The notes under the pieces: generated by a model
Seen by the model: the letters and a program-made list of their open reading frames with translations, nothing else
Database searches by the model: none
Told to the model about the DNA's origin: nothing
Shown here: piece by piece, positions 20,801-32,431 of the stretch
How positions within the stretch are numbered: the first letter of the stretch is position 1
Layout of the letters: each line of letters starts with the position of its first letter
Made by a program: the position numbers and the translations under genes
NCBI RefSeq assembly: GCF_000499385.1
Contig: NW_013655239.1
Location: forward strand, 62,001 to 126,000
Direction of reading: 5' to 3'
DNA length: 64,000 bases
DNA from: Eimeria necatrix
Taxonomy: Eukaryota > Apicomplexa > Conoidasida > Eucoccidiorida > Eimeriidae

Positions 20801-23108
20801 CGCCTTCTTAGCTTCTCAAAACCGAGTGCTGAAGAAGGCGTTTTTCTTTGGGGACGAGCCGAAAGATACGAACGTCTTCGTCTGCAGCAGGTTCATCAAA
20901 TGCATCACACACCAGGCATTCACTTTGATAAGCATTCACTGAGGTGGAAGGCAACCTGGTACGACATCTCAGGACACCGAAAAGCCAAGTATTTTCCCAT
21001 CGGTAAGTCTTGGCTGCGCGCGAATGTTCTGCATGCTGATTAGCTTCAGAACTGTCACTTGCTGCTGTGCTCAGCGAAGAAATGCGTTTCCTTTGTTAAA
21101 AGAATGTGTGCTAATTCTGTTACTTCAGCAAGATACGGTTTCGACCGAGCACGATTGCTTGCAATACATACTCGTCTGACAAACCACATTCCAAGAGGCT
21201 CTAGGTGCAAAGAAAGCGCCGCCTTTGAAGATGCTGCACTTCAAGTGTTGTCCCAGCCAGTTTCAGTTCCCCAATCTGAGTTGAAATCACCAAGAAGTAC
21301 TGCTGCGTCTTTATTAGCACAGGACCCCAACGCTCCTGGTGCTTTGCAGCTGGAAAAGGCAGAACAAAATAAAAGCAGTCCTTCAAGTTTTCCGGAACAG
21401 TGCGACTGTGAGTCGTCGTGCACACTAGGCTTCTTTGGCCGAACAGCAGGCCAAACAGCTTTTCCCAAATTGACGCCATCATTTGTGAAGCCAATGTATT
21501 TAGAACCAGGGTTGCGCTCCTTGCAGACAGAAGTAAACCCACCTCTGTCGTTGGTGCTTCGGAGACTTCTTTTGAGAGTGATCAACCTAATACGCTCGGC
21601 GCAATCACGGACGGTGGATACGACGAGGAAAGAGATAGACGACTTTCAAAGGCAGTGAGGTTGACGAGCGACTTCATTTCCAACTTTTGCTTTTGGCCCT
21701 GAACAGTTCATAGTTTTAAGCTCGCTAGCGCCTCTAAATGGTTAGACTTTCGCATGGGCCTCCTTCCAATAATCATTCCTAGACTATTTGTAAAATCTTG
21801 CCAGCGACAAATTTGTCTACACTTGTTTTACTTCGCTACATTTGTGCAGCCTTCACGAGTGCTTATACGGCACGCATCTAGACTGACAAGAGTACCAGGC
21901 ATCTGGTTCGACAAAAAGCAGCTCCGATGGGCGTGCACGTTTACTGACGTCCAGGTACAGTTAGAAAATGAATGTTTCCATGAGATAAAAAGAAAGACAC
22001 GGATTGTTTTGTGCCGAAACTCTAATAAATCACTCTTTCTGCTAGGAATAAACCCGTGTATTTCAAGTGCTGTTTCTGCAGTCTGGAAAGCGGCGAGCTG
22101 AATATTTTCCAATCCGGCACTTTGGATTCCTTGGTGCTCGCCTTCTGGCTGTGAATGCGCGCAAAAGGATGGAAAGAGCTCGCTCACAAGCATCTGGTAG
22201 CGCATTTGCCACTGACAAACTGAGAAAGGAAAGCTTCGAGGCGCGTGAACCAGCACATGATATGAGTAACACTATAACGGAGGCGAGAAGCCTTAATTAT
22301 CGCCTAACGCGAGATTCAGACACACCAGACCTCTGGAATACTTATGTACTTGAGACACTTCAGCAGGCAGGTTATTCAAACGAATTTTCATCGAGCTCGG
22401 GTGTTGGAGCACTGCCAATTCTACTGCCAGGATGCGTAAGCGTTTGTGCCTACCGCGCCATTTTCCATGTATGCAATGACTCCAGCTAATTCTCAGCTAG
22501 GCATTTTGGGCAACTCTCATGAAAGGTGCTGCTGTAATGTTCCCTGTCAACCAGGTTGATGTCGGCAACCATGCTTCAAATGGCATTCCTCTCGAGGAGG
22601 ACTCGAAGTGCACAACCATTACAGCACAACGAGAAGACGTAAGCACACAGATAGGACTATACATGTCAACTGCTTTAGATGCAGATTTATGCGTGAAAGA
22701 AGCTCTGAGCGTAGAAGTGGGTGATGTTTCAATTTGCCGCTGCAATCTGAAAAATTTTAATGGCGTCTTCAGGAAAAGATAGTCGCCGCTCGGACAAATT
22801 CGGAGAGCATTCTTTCCATGGGACGAGCAGCCATTCGCTTTCTCCTCTGCGACTTGCGAACTCATTGCCTGAATGCGCTTGGACCTGAATTTTCCGCAAA
22901 AGACTCCACCCTTCACATGGCAATGCTGCAGAGGCATGCACTGTGGATTGAAAAAGCCCAACACTGCCAAAGCCTAGAAAAATATTTGATAATCTTTGCT
23001 GGTTGCATCAAGCGGATGAAATTACCGAGTCACCTTTGTGAGGGAGAACAAAGAAGGCTACTGAAGAGTATTGCTGCTCTAGCAGTTCCCCCTGTGAATG
23101 ATTATTAA
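17873..23108 (+). CDS. ApiAP2 transcription factor A: three AP2 domains and a C-terminal ACDC-like domain
   Basis: Predicted nuclear DNA-binding regulator of about 1350 residues. Eight exons: 17873-18976, 19104-20252, 20597-21002, 21129-21654, 21850-21954, 22082-22435, 22555-22638, 22773-23108. Five of the six introns other than the 344-bp second one and the one after exon 4 are 119-134 bp. AP2-1 (about residues 357-401) spans exons 1-2: GIYFDKHQ|LRW ... KYFPVKLFGM. AP2-2 (about 857-902) spans exons 3-4: GIHFDKHSLRW ... KYFPI|ARYGF. AP2-3 (about 1078-1125) spans exons 5-6: GIWFDKKQLRW ... EYFPIRHFGF. The final exon (AAIRFLLCDLRTHCLNAL) fits the AP2-coincident ACDC domain. Linkers are Ser/Pro/Thr-rich. 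The ATG at 17873 is the first in frame. Exon 4 needs a frame switch between about 21415 and 21654, so it hides a very short intron or an indel. Target genes are unknown. Confidence 0.93.
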
Positions 23109-23428
23109 ATTTTCCACTCACACACCGGTGAATACTGGTTCTGCACACACAAGCGTTTTGGTCTCAAAGTCGCCCAAATGCATGCAGATGATGCGGTGAG
23201 TCGCCGAGCGCACAGGATATCTTGGGATATCTTAGTGCACGGTGAATAGACTTTGAATACTTTTTAAGCTTTACATTGTGCCCGTATATTTGGGCTCAAT
23301 ACGGCAACATAATCCTGCTCAATCAGGGAAGTGTTTCGAAGCTATGCAGCTAAACCGGGAAATTTTGCTAGCATAAGCAGCAATTTTCGTTCGGCACCTT
23401 CTTCCTGTGTTACTTACTTTATCTGTAG

Positions 23429-23627
23429 GGTGGCACGTCAGAGTAGCATTACTTGTTTCACTTTTGCAGAGAAATGCCACCGCTTGATTATCCGAAATGC
23501 GTTGCAACGAAGCATTGGCGGACCATCTCGCCGCAGTTTCAACTCCGTCTCTGCTTCACTGACCGGGCTAGTTCCGAGTGATCCTGGGGAACCTTCGCAG
23601 AAGCTATATTTCATAGAACAAGCCTAA
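23429..23627 (+). CDS. Candidate terminal exon downstream of ApiAP2 A
   Basis: After a TTTATCTGTAG acceptor, about 65 codons stay open to TAA at 23625-23627. The reading is basic then acidic (RSIGGPSRRSFNSVSAS) and has no recognised domain. It could belong to a small separate gene or be chance. The ACDC-bearing exon of the upstream gene already ends in a stop at 23106-23108. Confidence 0.22.
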
Positions 23628-25368
23628 ACTAAATTGCTCTATTTTCTAATGCCACAGGTGATATGGAAACTCAGGCTAAATTCAAGCTATCTTAACTAAA
23701 GCATAGGCTGCATGGGTGGGGTCCAGGTACCAGCAACTTCAATTAACCAGGTGGTCAGTCACTCTGTTTCTTATTCTCAGATAGTCTCCGCTAATGCCTG
23801 GAAAAATGCGCAGTTGGGTTCCATCTAAAGTATGCATGTGCAAGCTAAACTAGGGTGCCAGCTAAAGTGTGACAATAAAAACAACACTGCGAACAACGAG
23901 AGCTGAAAAGTGAAGCTGGCTGCATCGCAAAGTGGAAGGCACATTTTTATTATATGAAACGCAGGACAAAGGCGTTCGGTCAGGCTTTGACACCATGTGC
24001 TGGTACAAAACGCTCTTCAGGCCTTTAAGCAGTTGCTAGTATTTTTGCAGCTACAGAGTAGCTTATACCAAAAATTCGTGAAACTGACATATTTTTTAGA
24101 TACCCCGTTCATCGCCCATTTATTGAGAAAATCGATTCCCCATAATGTGTAGAGCATTCTGCAGCAAAACCATAGCATGCCGTAATTCGACATGGAATGA
24201 AGTCAATTCACTACCGTATTCATAGGGGGAAAGGAGAGCTGACAAATACTAATCTTAACCAGAAAGCCTTACAGCGCGACGCCCGCACTGCGAAAATCGA
24301 TATTATTTGCTGTTTAAGGCGCCGGAATGAATGATTTCGATGAACTCACTAAAGCGAAGAGATTGCGCCAAACCAAAGAGATTCATTCTTAACGAACCCT
24401 TGCTCATTTTTAAACTGCGCAGTGAATCAATCGAATATTTACACATTTTGAGCTTACTATCGAGTAAGTATGAGAGATGAAAGCGTATTTTGAGCCTTCG
24501 GAGAGACATGAACAACACGAATCCGCATGTGCCGGTCCAAGCAGGTGCACGCGGAGCTCTCTATAAAGCCTATTCTATCCCAACAGACTTCAGGATGTGC
24601 AGTCATGAACTTACTCCAGCCCAAACGTACGTGCGGGCAGGATTGATAAGATGCGACACGTTGGCCAGCGCGGGCATCCCAACATAACAGCCTCACGAAA
24701 TGACAGACCCCACAAACTCTAAACATCATTTCACGGCACTTGACGCCAAGTTCCCTGCCATCGTTGACCTTCTGACACGTGCATATGAAGAGCTCGCTAA
24801 TTCTTGCCTCAGCTCGAAATAGGAGCAGCTTGAACGTTCCTCCTAGCTTCCATTGTCTCCCTTATGCCGCCCTCTTTTTCGCGTTCTTTCCCTCCCTCTT
24901 TTTCACTGACATGCATGGATCCTTCTACGTGGATGGAAACCTTGTTCTCACTCTCGTCCTTCGCTACTGGGATGTAGCCATAGCAACCCCGATTTGAAGT
25001 AGGTATACCGACACATGTCGCCAAATTCCTTTATTCTCGTATCTCGTCACGTAGTGCAGAACACACGCATCTCGTTACAGCTTTCAGGAAGCTAAAAGCA
25101 ACGAATGCAAATACGAGCACTTTTGCCTCTTTCCGATTAAAAGAGGTTGGTGCTTTTTCTGCATTGGCGTGGGTTCGCCGAACGCAGGCGTTAGCACTTG
25201 TTTGCTTTGTGTGCCGGTACCAAACCTCCGACTTTGGTTGCAGGCAAGGAAGAAAGCAAAAAAACAGCAGTCCTTGTCACGGAAGGGATGACAATTTTCA
25301 TAACAATACGTGTAATTGAGCGGATCGCTTTTCGGCGCTTTTTGTCTTGAATCATTCCAGAGTAGCCC
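23628..25368. other. Intergenic region, nothing supported
   Basis: Only short overlapping frames on both strands; no domain, RNA gene or repeat was seen. Confidence 0.5.
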
Positions 25369-25987
25369 TCAGTAGTAACTTATGGCATGATACTGAACAG
25401 GAGGTGGCAGCAATTTGCAGCAATTCCTGCTTTGCATAATTACTACATGAAGAGTCCCACTTTTCCCTGTTTCCGCAAACTTACCCATCCTAGCTGCTGT
25501 CTATGTCCTAAAAGCAGTGGCTTTTGTGACTCTTCGCATTCGTGAATGAGAAACCCATGATAATGGACCCTACAAGGAGCTCGCGGGATGCCGTCATAGT
25601 CCATTCGCAGATATCCACTAAGGAAGCCAAGAAAAATCGTCCCTGTGACAATCAAAAGTGCAGAGCAGCTTGCCGGACGAGAACAGGCACAAACTACTGA
25701 AAAAATGGGGCGCCACTCAGCTGGGCAATGCTAGCCCTAAACAGTTCGCTGGCGCACAGCCCGTACTGCTCACTACTCAAAGCCGATGATATTCGAAGAA
25801 ACCTAGGACCAGCATGAATCAGACAGTATGGTTTGAGAGAAGATTTTGAAAAAGCCGATGCCTGCCACCGGGCCAGTGACACCAGGAGCCGGTGGAGTTT
25901 GGCCTGCTACACTGCATCCACTATGCGGCAAGTGGCATCACACTCCTTACAAGGGCTTGGGGTCTCAGGACTTTTCCCACACAAACC
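25369..25987 (-). CDS. Candidate multi-exon gene, unknown small protein
   Basis: The phases of three exons agree on the minus strand: 25903-25774 (acceptor GTAGCAG, donor A|GTGAGC), 25642-25485 (acceptor GTCACAG, donor TGG|GTAAGT) and 25392-25369 (acceptor GTTCAG, stop TGA at 25369-25371). Introns are 131 and 92 bp. A fourth piece, 25987-25951 (acceptor TTTTCAG, donor CTT|GTAAGG), would be joined by a 47-bp intron. The joined reading contains RTIFLGFLSGYLRMDYDGIP and ends YHAISYY. It has no acidic or repeat bias and could be an organellar or small membrane-associated protein, but I recognise no family. No start methionine was found, so the 5' end is missing. Support comes from splice signals and phase only. 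Confidence 0.37.
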
Positions 25988-28900
25988 CTGAAAAGCGAAA
26001 CCAAATATGTGAAGGCTCCGGTAGCCTCCTCAGCCTTTTGACGCTGGCACTACTAATCTGCAAACTACTGTCGGCACATTACAAACCCCTCCCAAAGGTA
26101 CTTGCCGTCTAGCTCAGCACAACGTGCAGGCAAACAGACTACGCCAGTCCTGCAGGAAGGAGTTTAGGAAGCTTTGAGATCGGTTTCTGTCTATCTCTGA
26201 ATATGATCATTCGCGGTGTCCAACGCCCTCGTAAAGGACTTTATCACTAAACAATTCAACTACTCGGCATTAGGAGGAGCAGAGTGTCAATATTGGTACT
26301 TCTCAGGAGTCAAAAATGGGGGCATAGCGTTCTGTGGTATGAAGGCGCAACAGCTGAGCGAGAAGCAACAGTGCTGTTTTCTGATAATTGGGTCGGAGTG
26401 GACAGTGTGTGGCTTATCTTTTCCTCCCCTATTACATCCTGGAATAGCCTAGAACTTGGGGAAGACACACGGGAAATGCACTGCGTATAGCCCTACCACA
26501 CCATCACTTAAGAGTAACATCTGTTCGGTGCTGGAGGCCTAGACGAGACAGTTCTTCCTGCGTTTCGTGGACCTGCAATGAAGCAGAGTTGCTTCACTAG
26601 AACGCCGTTGTGAGTATGAAGCCCATTTCTCATGTGCCTCAAATTATGCAGGGATCCTCTCTATAGTTTCATCTAGTATATTTCACCTTTAGTGAGGTGC
26701 CCTGAGGCTAATTGTATTCTCCAATGTCTTTAACCTTTAGACCGGATGCACCAGCTTGCACAGCACCAACTGACAGTTGCAATCAGCTTCTCCTGAAGCA
26801 AATAATGCTTGTCTTCACGGTATAACTTCTAGAAATACCTTTGGTCACTGCATCGCTGAGGCGCCACTGGACAGTTTCTGTCTTTGTTAATGACGAGTCT
26901 TTGCGTTGTCTCTTGTCCCGCCTACGGTGGTCTTCTTCCCCATTGGCTCCAACTGACGCATGGACTCTAGATGTTGAGTACTTCAGGGGTTACTATCAAG
27001 CTTCCCCATTCCAAAGCTGAATTGGACCCAAGCCTCGCTATACTCAAGTGAGAGCTCATCTTTTTCTCGCGGCTGAGGCAGCGTTTGTTTGTGGAAACCG
27101 TACGTACGGACGATATACTGCATGTAGCCGACTCTGTTGTCGGATTGAGGTTAGTGTAAGGCTGAATGTGCTGGCAAAAGCAAACACTGCTCTTATTCGA
27201 GGTGTCGTCAGCTGCTGGCAGCAGGCAAGTGAATTCGTCAGCTTTACTGAATCCAGCAGATACTCATGCATTCGACGCACGGCTGCCAAGAGTGCCTTTG
27301 CTTAGAGTATCATTGACCAAATACGAATTTCTGTGGAGATCACCGTCAAAACTTCTGTGACACTAAATTATAGTCCATTTTAGGCTTGTAATGCTTGCTA
27401 GTGCTGAGCTTCCTGGGTGGGTGTGAATATTGTCTCTCGAAGAGCAATCTTGAACAAGAAAAATGAAGCGATTTGCCGACTATCTTTCCCGAATTTGACC
27501 AAATTGAATACACGCGGGCACCAAAAGGGCGTGCCAGTCGAGCTTCTCCAGTGCCAGCATGTTGATTGCAATAGAGGTGCAAAGTCCCGGGAAACCCTCA
27601 GACTGTGGCGCTGCACTGCTGTTGCTTCGGCCTCTTTGTCGCTACAAGAATGGCATCAGATCTTCTCAGCTACACCCATAAATTAGACAATTCTGTCCCT
27701 TGTTTTGCATTTTCTCGCATCTTCATCCTAAAGATTTGTGCTGCCGCTTTCCACTGTCCACACAAATTTCAGTATCTCCTGGCCATGCCGGCTTACCGCT
27801 GTGCTGCACGTGGCCCTTAGTGCGGTGCCTGTCGCTTCAGAGACTGTACCACTACCTTAGGAATAGCAGGGTGTGACCAGCTTTTCCCAGGTATTTTTGT
27901 TCGATTGTTGCAGCGACACAACACCAGCTATCAGCCACACGTAGGACTAACCACCCTTCGTGTCGCGCCAACGCTCCTCGACCTTCCATTCCTCAGGCTT
28001 TTGAAGACACGAGTTAGTGCGCAACAATACGATACGGCCCCAAATGGCCTTTAGGGTTATATGATTCGAAAACTTGCACATCGATACAACAACTGGAAGT
28101 AACTAGAATGTTTAGGAGTTCGGTCCTCAGTCTAACAGTCTCAATCCGCTCTGCAGCTACTCTCGGCAGTTTGGATCTGCCAAGACACTGAATTAGCAAT
28201 GCAGAGCACGGCCAGGCAGTGACAGACATCCAAGGGGAGACAGATGCAGTCCCATAGTAGCCATGTCCAGCTTAGTCAACCAGTGAGGAGGTGCTCCCTA
28301 CAGTGAACAGGCTGCTACAGCACCAGCCTAGTAGAAATGACAAACTGGGAGCGAAGTGCTAGAAATACATAAGCCCATCTCCACGTCTGTATCCTAGGTA
28401 TCCTCCTGAGGAGTCATGGTTCTAGCAGGAACCCAGCTGAGCGTCTCACCGATTAAGAATTATAGTTTGTCTCCCCTCTGTAGGTCTCCGAGAGAAGGGT
28501 CGACAAGGGGATAGCCAGCAAACTGTTTTCTACGCAAGCTAGCTAAGAGTAAACTGATTTAGCCGCGTTGCGGAATTCACTAGCTGGTCAGCTTCTTCAA
28601 ACAGGAAACTTCCAGGGGCCCCCAGAAACAAACCGTACACAACCAACGCACAAATGTTTAGCCAGCGAGTTTTCATTATGCAATGCCAGTCGCCCAACCG
28701 TAAGGAATTCTGCCTCTTGGGTTGGCATCCACTGCGACAGCACCAGCGTTTTCACATACTCGTCTCTTTTGCGCGCTGCTGGCGAGTACTCGTCAGATCT
28801 ATGCCTAAATATAGACTGGACTGAATTTGTGCGATGATCGCCATGGTAAATCTCAAATATAAAGCCCTTTTACTGAAGAACAGAGTGCAGCAATGAAGAT

Positions 28901-29860
28901 GACCGACCACGTGGCCTCACTATGTAATTGGTTAACTGGAAAACCTAGGATAGGTCTGCTGTGAATTTAGAAACTGCCAAAGTAGTCCAACAGCCTGAGA
29001 GCCTCGTTATGTCTTAAACAGCTGTCTGGAGACGTTGGTTCTGGGGCATGACGTAGCGGGATATTCTCAAGGGCGCCGGCATACTGCTCATCACGTTCCC
29101 AAAACACTTTGCCGAATAGCCTCTAAATTCAACCCCAACAGATGGAATCTCTTGCTGTTCAGCAATTGAGCTTCTGCGTGATCCCCCAGTAATTTATAAC
29201 GATGGTGTATTCCCCTAATATGGTGCTAATTTGTTTTCAGCTCGTTTGAACGCCCATCTATCCAAAATTTTCTTTCTATTGTGTTTATATCTGTGTCCTT
29301 GGCCTCACTTCTCGAAAACATTATATAATAAAGCCAGTGTCTCACAAAGTATGCGCGCTGCGTGTTTTTGATATGTCTTCACAGCTCTGCTTTCGTGGTC
29401 TCCCTGGCTTTCTGGCAAGCAGCCATTATCTGCTCAGCTCGGAACAGAGGTTGCATTATGGCACTCGATCGTATGTTTTCTTCTTAGCGCTGTGAAACAA
29501 ATAAAAAAGTTGTTTCGCATTTACCACAAGGATACACGAATGAGCCATCCTCAGCATGCCTAGAGTTTCGCCGGAAAACATGGGCTCAAAATAAAGCTCT
29601 ATAGTGTTGGTCGAAGGCAGGCACTGAAGTTATTACTAATAGTAATATCCAGGATTCTGTCAATGCCTGCACTTCTGCTGCGTGTAAAGCATAGCCTTAG
29701 GATTCAGAGCCAAAGTGCAGTCGATGCAGCAATCAGAGCTAGTTTTGTTGTCTCCTTCCCCTACTTTTTGGCTGATTGCCCTTTCTCTGCAGTTGCGCTT
29801 TGAAGCGCTTTCAGCACTTTCGAGACTTCTGTTGAACATCCAACTAAAGTATAGAAATGT
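25988..29860. other. Sparse region with short ambiguous ORFs
   Basis: ORFs of 60-90 codons occur on both strands around 26.2-26.5, 27.0-27.3, 27.4-27.8 and 28.6-28.8 kb. At 27.05-27.3 and 27.4-27.6 kb both strands read plausibly, so none can be favoured. No repeats or RNA genes were identified. Confidence 0.45.
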
Positions 29861-30475
29861 GTGGTAGTGCTTGTTAGATACAGTGACTCGAATTTCACCC
29901 AATGCTGCGATCGGCGCTGCAATTTGCTTTTCCAGTTTAACATACAATGCTGTGAAATTGACGAAAAAATATATTTCTATTCAAATGTCTGCGAACGCCA
30001 TGCATGTAACGACACCTGGAACGTATTTGCTCAGTTGCAGCCAGATGGTTTTACAAGGAAGGCGCTGCCGTGTGTACTTAGTGCTGACACCCACCTCCTA
30101 CCCAAAGAGATGCATGATCCCTTGTGCACTCTGTTCAGTAAGGTCACTTCTTCTTTACTGCATCTAAGCGCGTTCGCTGTTAGCTCTGAGGAGACTTGCC
30201 AGACACTTCAAAAGTGGAGTCACTTGAGCACGAACTCCTCGCCCTTGAATTCGTTTGAAAATTTCAAAAAAGCTCACATGTGGCAAAAAAAGATTCAGAA
30301 AGAAAAGCCGGGGGCAGACATAGACTGTTTTGCCCTGGGTAAGCCAATTTTGTTTGGGCGCAGGAAGAGCTCGAGTTTCTTTGATACTAATAACAAGGGA
30401 CTGATTCGAAAATATAAGCATTTAGACGAGTTATGTGTTAGTGTGATTCCCTGTTCAGAGGCCGCTTGCATCTAA
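29861..30475 (+). CDS. Hypothetical protein or single large exon
   Basis: This is the longest open frame not explained by a recognised family: up to 204 codons, ending TAA at 30473-30475. The first in-frame ATG is about 30109 (MHDPLCTLFSK), which leaves about 122 residues. If the whole frame is coding it must be an internal or terminal exon. Composition is balanced, with a Lys-rich stretch in the second half (KKAHMWQKKIQKEKPG) and many Cys in the first half. No signal peptide or domain was recognised. At this length chance is possible but not the favoured reading. Confidence 0.35.
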   Translation: MVVLVRYSDSNFTQCCDRRCNLLFQFNIQCCEIDEKIYFYSNVCERHACNDTWNVFAQLQPDGFTRKALPCVLSADTHLLPKEMHDPLCTLFSKVTSSLLHLSAFAVSSEETCQTLQKWSHLSTNSSPLNSFENFKKAHMWQKKIQKEKPGADIDCFALGKPILFGRRKSSSFFDTNNKGLIRKYKHLDELCVSVIPCSEAACI

Positions 30476-32431
30476 GCGAACGGCAGTCAAAGCAAAAGAG
30501 CACGAAATGCTGAATTTCCAGCATAATATGCATGCATCGTTTACTCTGAGAAAGTCGATGATTCATCAACTGTTGTAGAAAATCTCTCCAGTTCTCCACA
30601 CGCCTTGGACTACCTTTGGTGTGGAGGAATTCTTCCTCGTCGAAAGGAAACCTCGTTTTTCAAAAAGTTTCATACGTCGAAAATTGTAAGGGAGAACGCA
30701 CAATACGTAATATACTCTGTGGTTCTAGAACTTCAGAAAGGTTCGTAATTCAAAGCATCGGATGTGGACAGGTGCTCGTTCTATCTTCTTCTTGGGTACG
30801 TGCATACATTTAGAGCTTGGGAACTGTACTAGAAATCGTTTTTGGTCTGGACTGTATAATCTTTCTGCCTCCAGACTTAGTGAGATGCCGAAGCGCTTCG
30901 GGGCTGGCCTACAGCCCCGAATGCCAAGCACATGCGGAAAGCCAGTGGCACTAACATCTGCTACAAACGATATAAGTAGTGTAAAAGATCTATGGCTATT
31001 GTCATGCGTTACTCTGGGAGACACAAAACCTCTATGAGACGTAATTTTATTGGGTAAATATGTGTCTACCCGACCTGCATGATTGTCGCCAGAGCGTGGT
31101 GAGCGGATGGTCGACACTCATGAGTTCCTTCAGGGATATCCTAGTTTCGCAGAGATAGATCACTGTTTACAGTGTCATGTTTAAAATGCAAAGCTGAGTT
31201 CGCAAACACAAAACCTGCTCTGCGCTTGAGTAGGTGCGAAAAGGAATTGGCAAGGGCAGCTTAGTCAGAACAATCCCCCAAATCGGCCTAGGATTCCCCA
31301 TCATTTTCACATTTATCAGAGAACAGGAGAATCTTTGGCGTGAGATCAAGCTCATCATTCTTGATTTGGCCCATAGTAGGTCGCCAACCTCATTTGCACT
31401 CGTGTGCTTTGGCGTTAACCAATAAGTTATTCCAAAGCACAAACTATGGAAAATCCAAAACGCCCACATTCACAGCATCAAATCCGGGCGCTTTTCGAAA
31501 ATTTAATATATTCTTGACTCCTCAAGGGACTGTGAAGTCACCTTTGAGATTTTGACCCAAGACCCCGAAGGAAGCGAGATCCCAATGGCTCCTTGAGTAA
31601 TGCATCTTCTGGCGTCCAAAGGGCACCCTCCACATCAGTTTCTCCCTGCACGTATCCTGGGCTTCAACGCATTCCATATGTTGTTCTAGTTACGTGCTGC
31701 CTTCATAGCTGCCTACCATAGAAGTTGGTTCGCATATTAATGATGATTGTAATGCCTCCGGGACCCGTTAAGATCAAAGCGTGCTGCCTGTAGATCCGCC
31801 AGCCACAAAGGTATGAGTTTGACTGAGAATGCGTCGCATACATTCCGCTGAGATATGCAATCCTTTTAGCAATAAAAATTCATAGTATGAAGTGCAGAGC
31901 TCCTACTAATAGCGTATCTAACGGTGCGCCCGAATTACCAAGGTGCCGATACATCACATGCTCAGGCAGGTAAAACTTAACAAGCTTCCTGAAAGAAACC
32001 ACTCCTGGTTTTGTGCTTACAGGCCTCATTCCTGCGCATTCGACATGCTTAGCAAAACTGCAAAATCACCATAGTAGACCAGGAAAAAGAAGAGGAGGAT
32101 CATTTGTGGAAAATTTGCGTTCGGCACATAACTTGTAGGTGCAGATGGTTTCGCACGGTGATGAATTTCAGCCAACTATAACAGGAAACGCTGCCGCGGA
32201 AGTTCCCTTTTAACTTTGTCCTCTATTTGCTCTTGAAGCGCGATGAGAAGCTGCAATTTTCTGGACTGCAGCAACACGTTCTCCATCAAAATCACACATT
32301 GTAGCCTACAGCTGCAGCACGGCTCTTGGGCGTCAGAGCTATGATCTCTTTTTGCGGCCCATTTCTCTCTTATGTGGCCTTCAAACAGCTCTTCTTTTCG
32401 TTGGAGAAACTTGTTTGACGGGTCTGCAGCA
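30476..32431. other. Region upstream of ApiAP2 B
   Basis: Contains overlapping ORFs of 60-130 codons on both strands around 30.7-31.5 kb with no recognisable product. The last 60 bases are in frame with the downstream gene from an ATG at 32372, so the true start could be there. Confidence 0.45.

Noticed and set aside
27048..27686. Several protein-like ORFs on both strands
   Set aside because: Plus and minus readings look equally plausible over the same bases, with no paired splice sites or domain, so neither can be supported.
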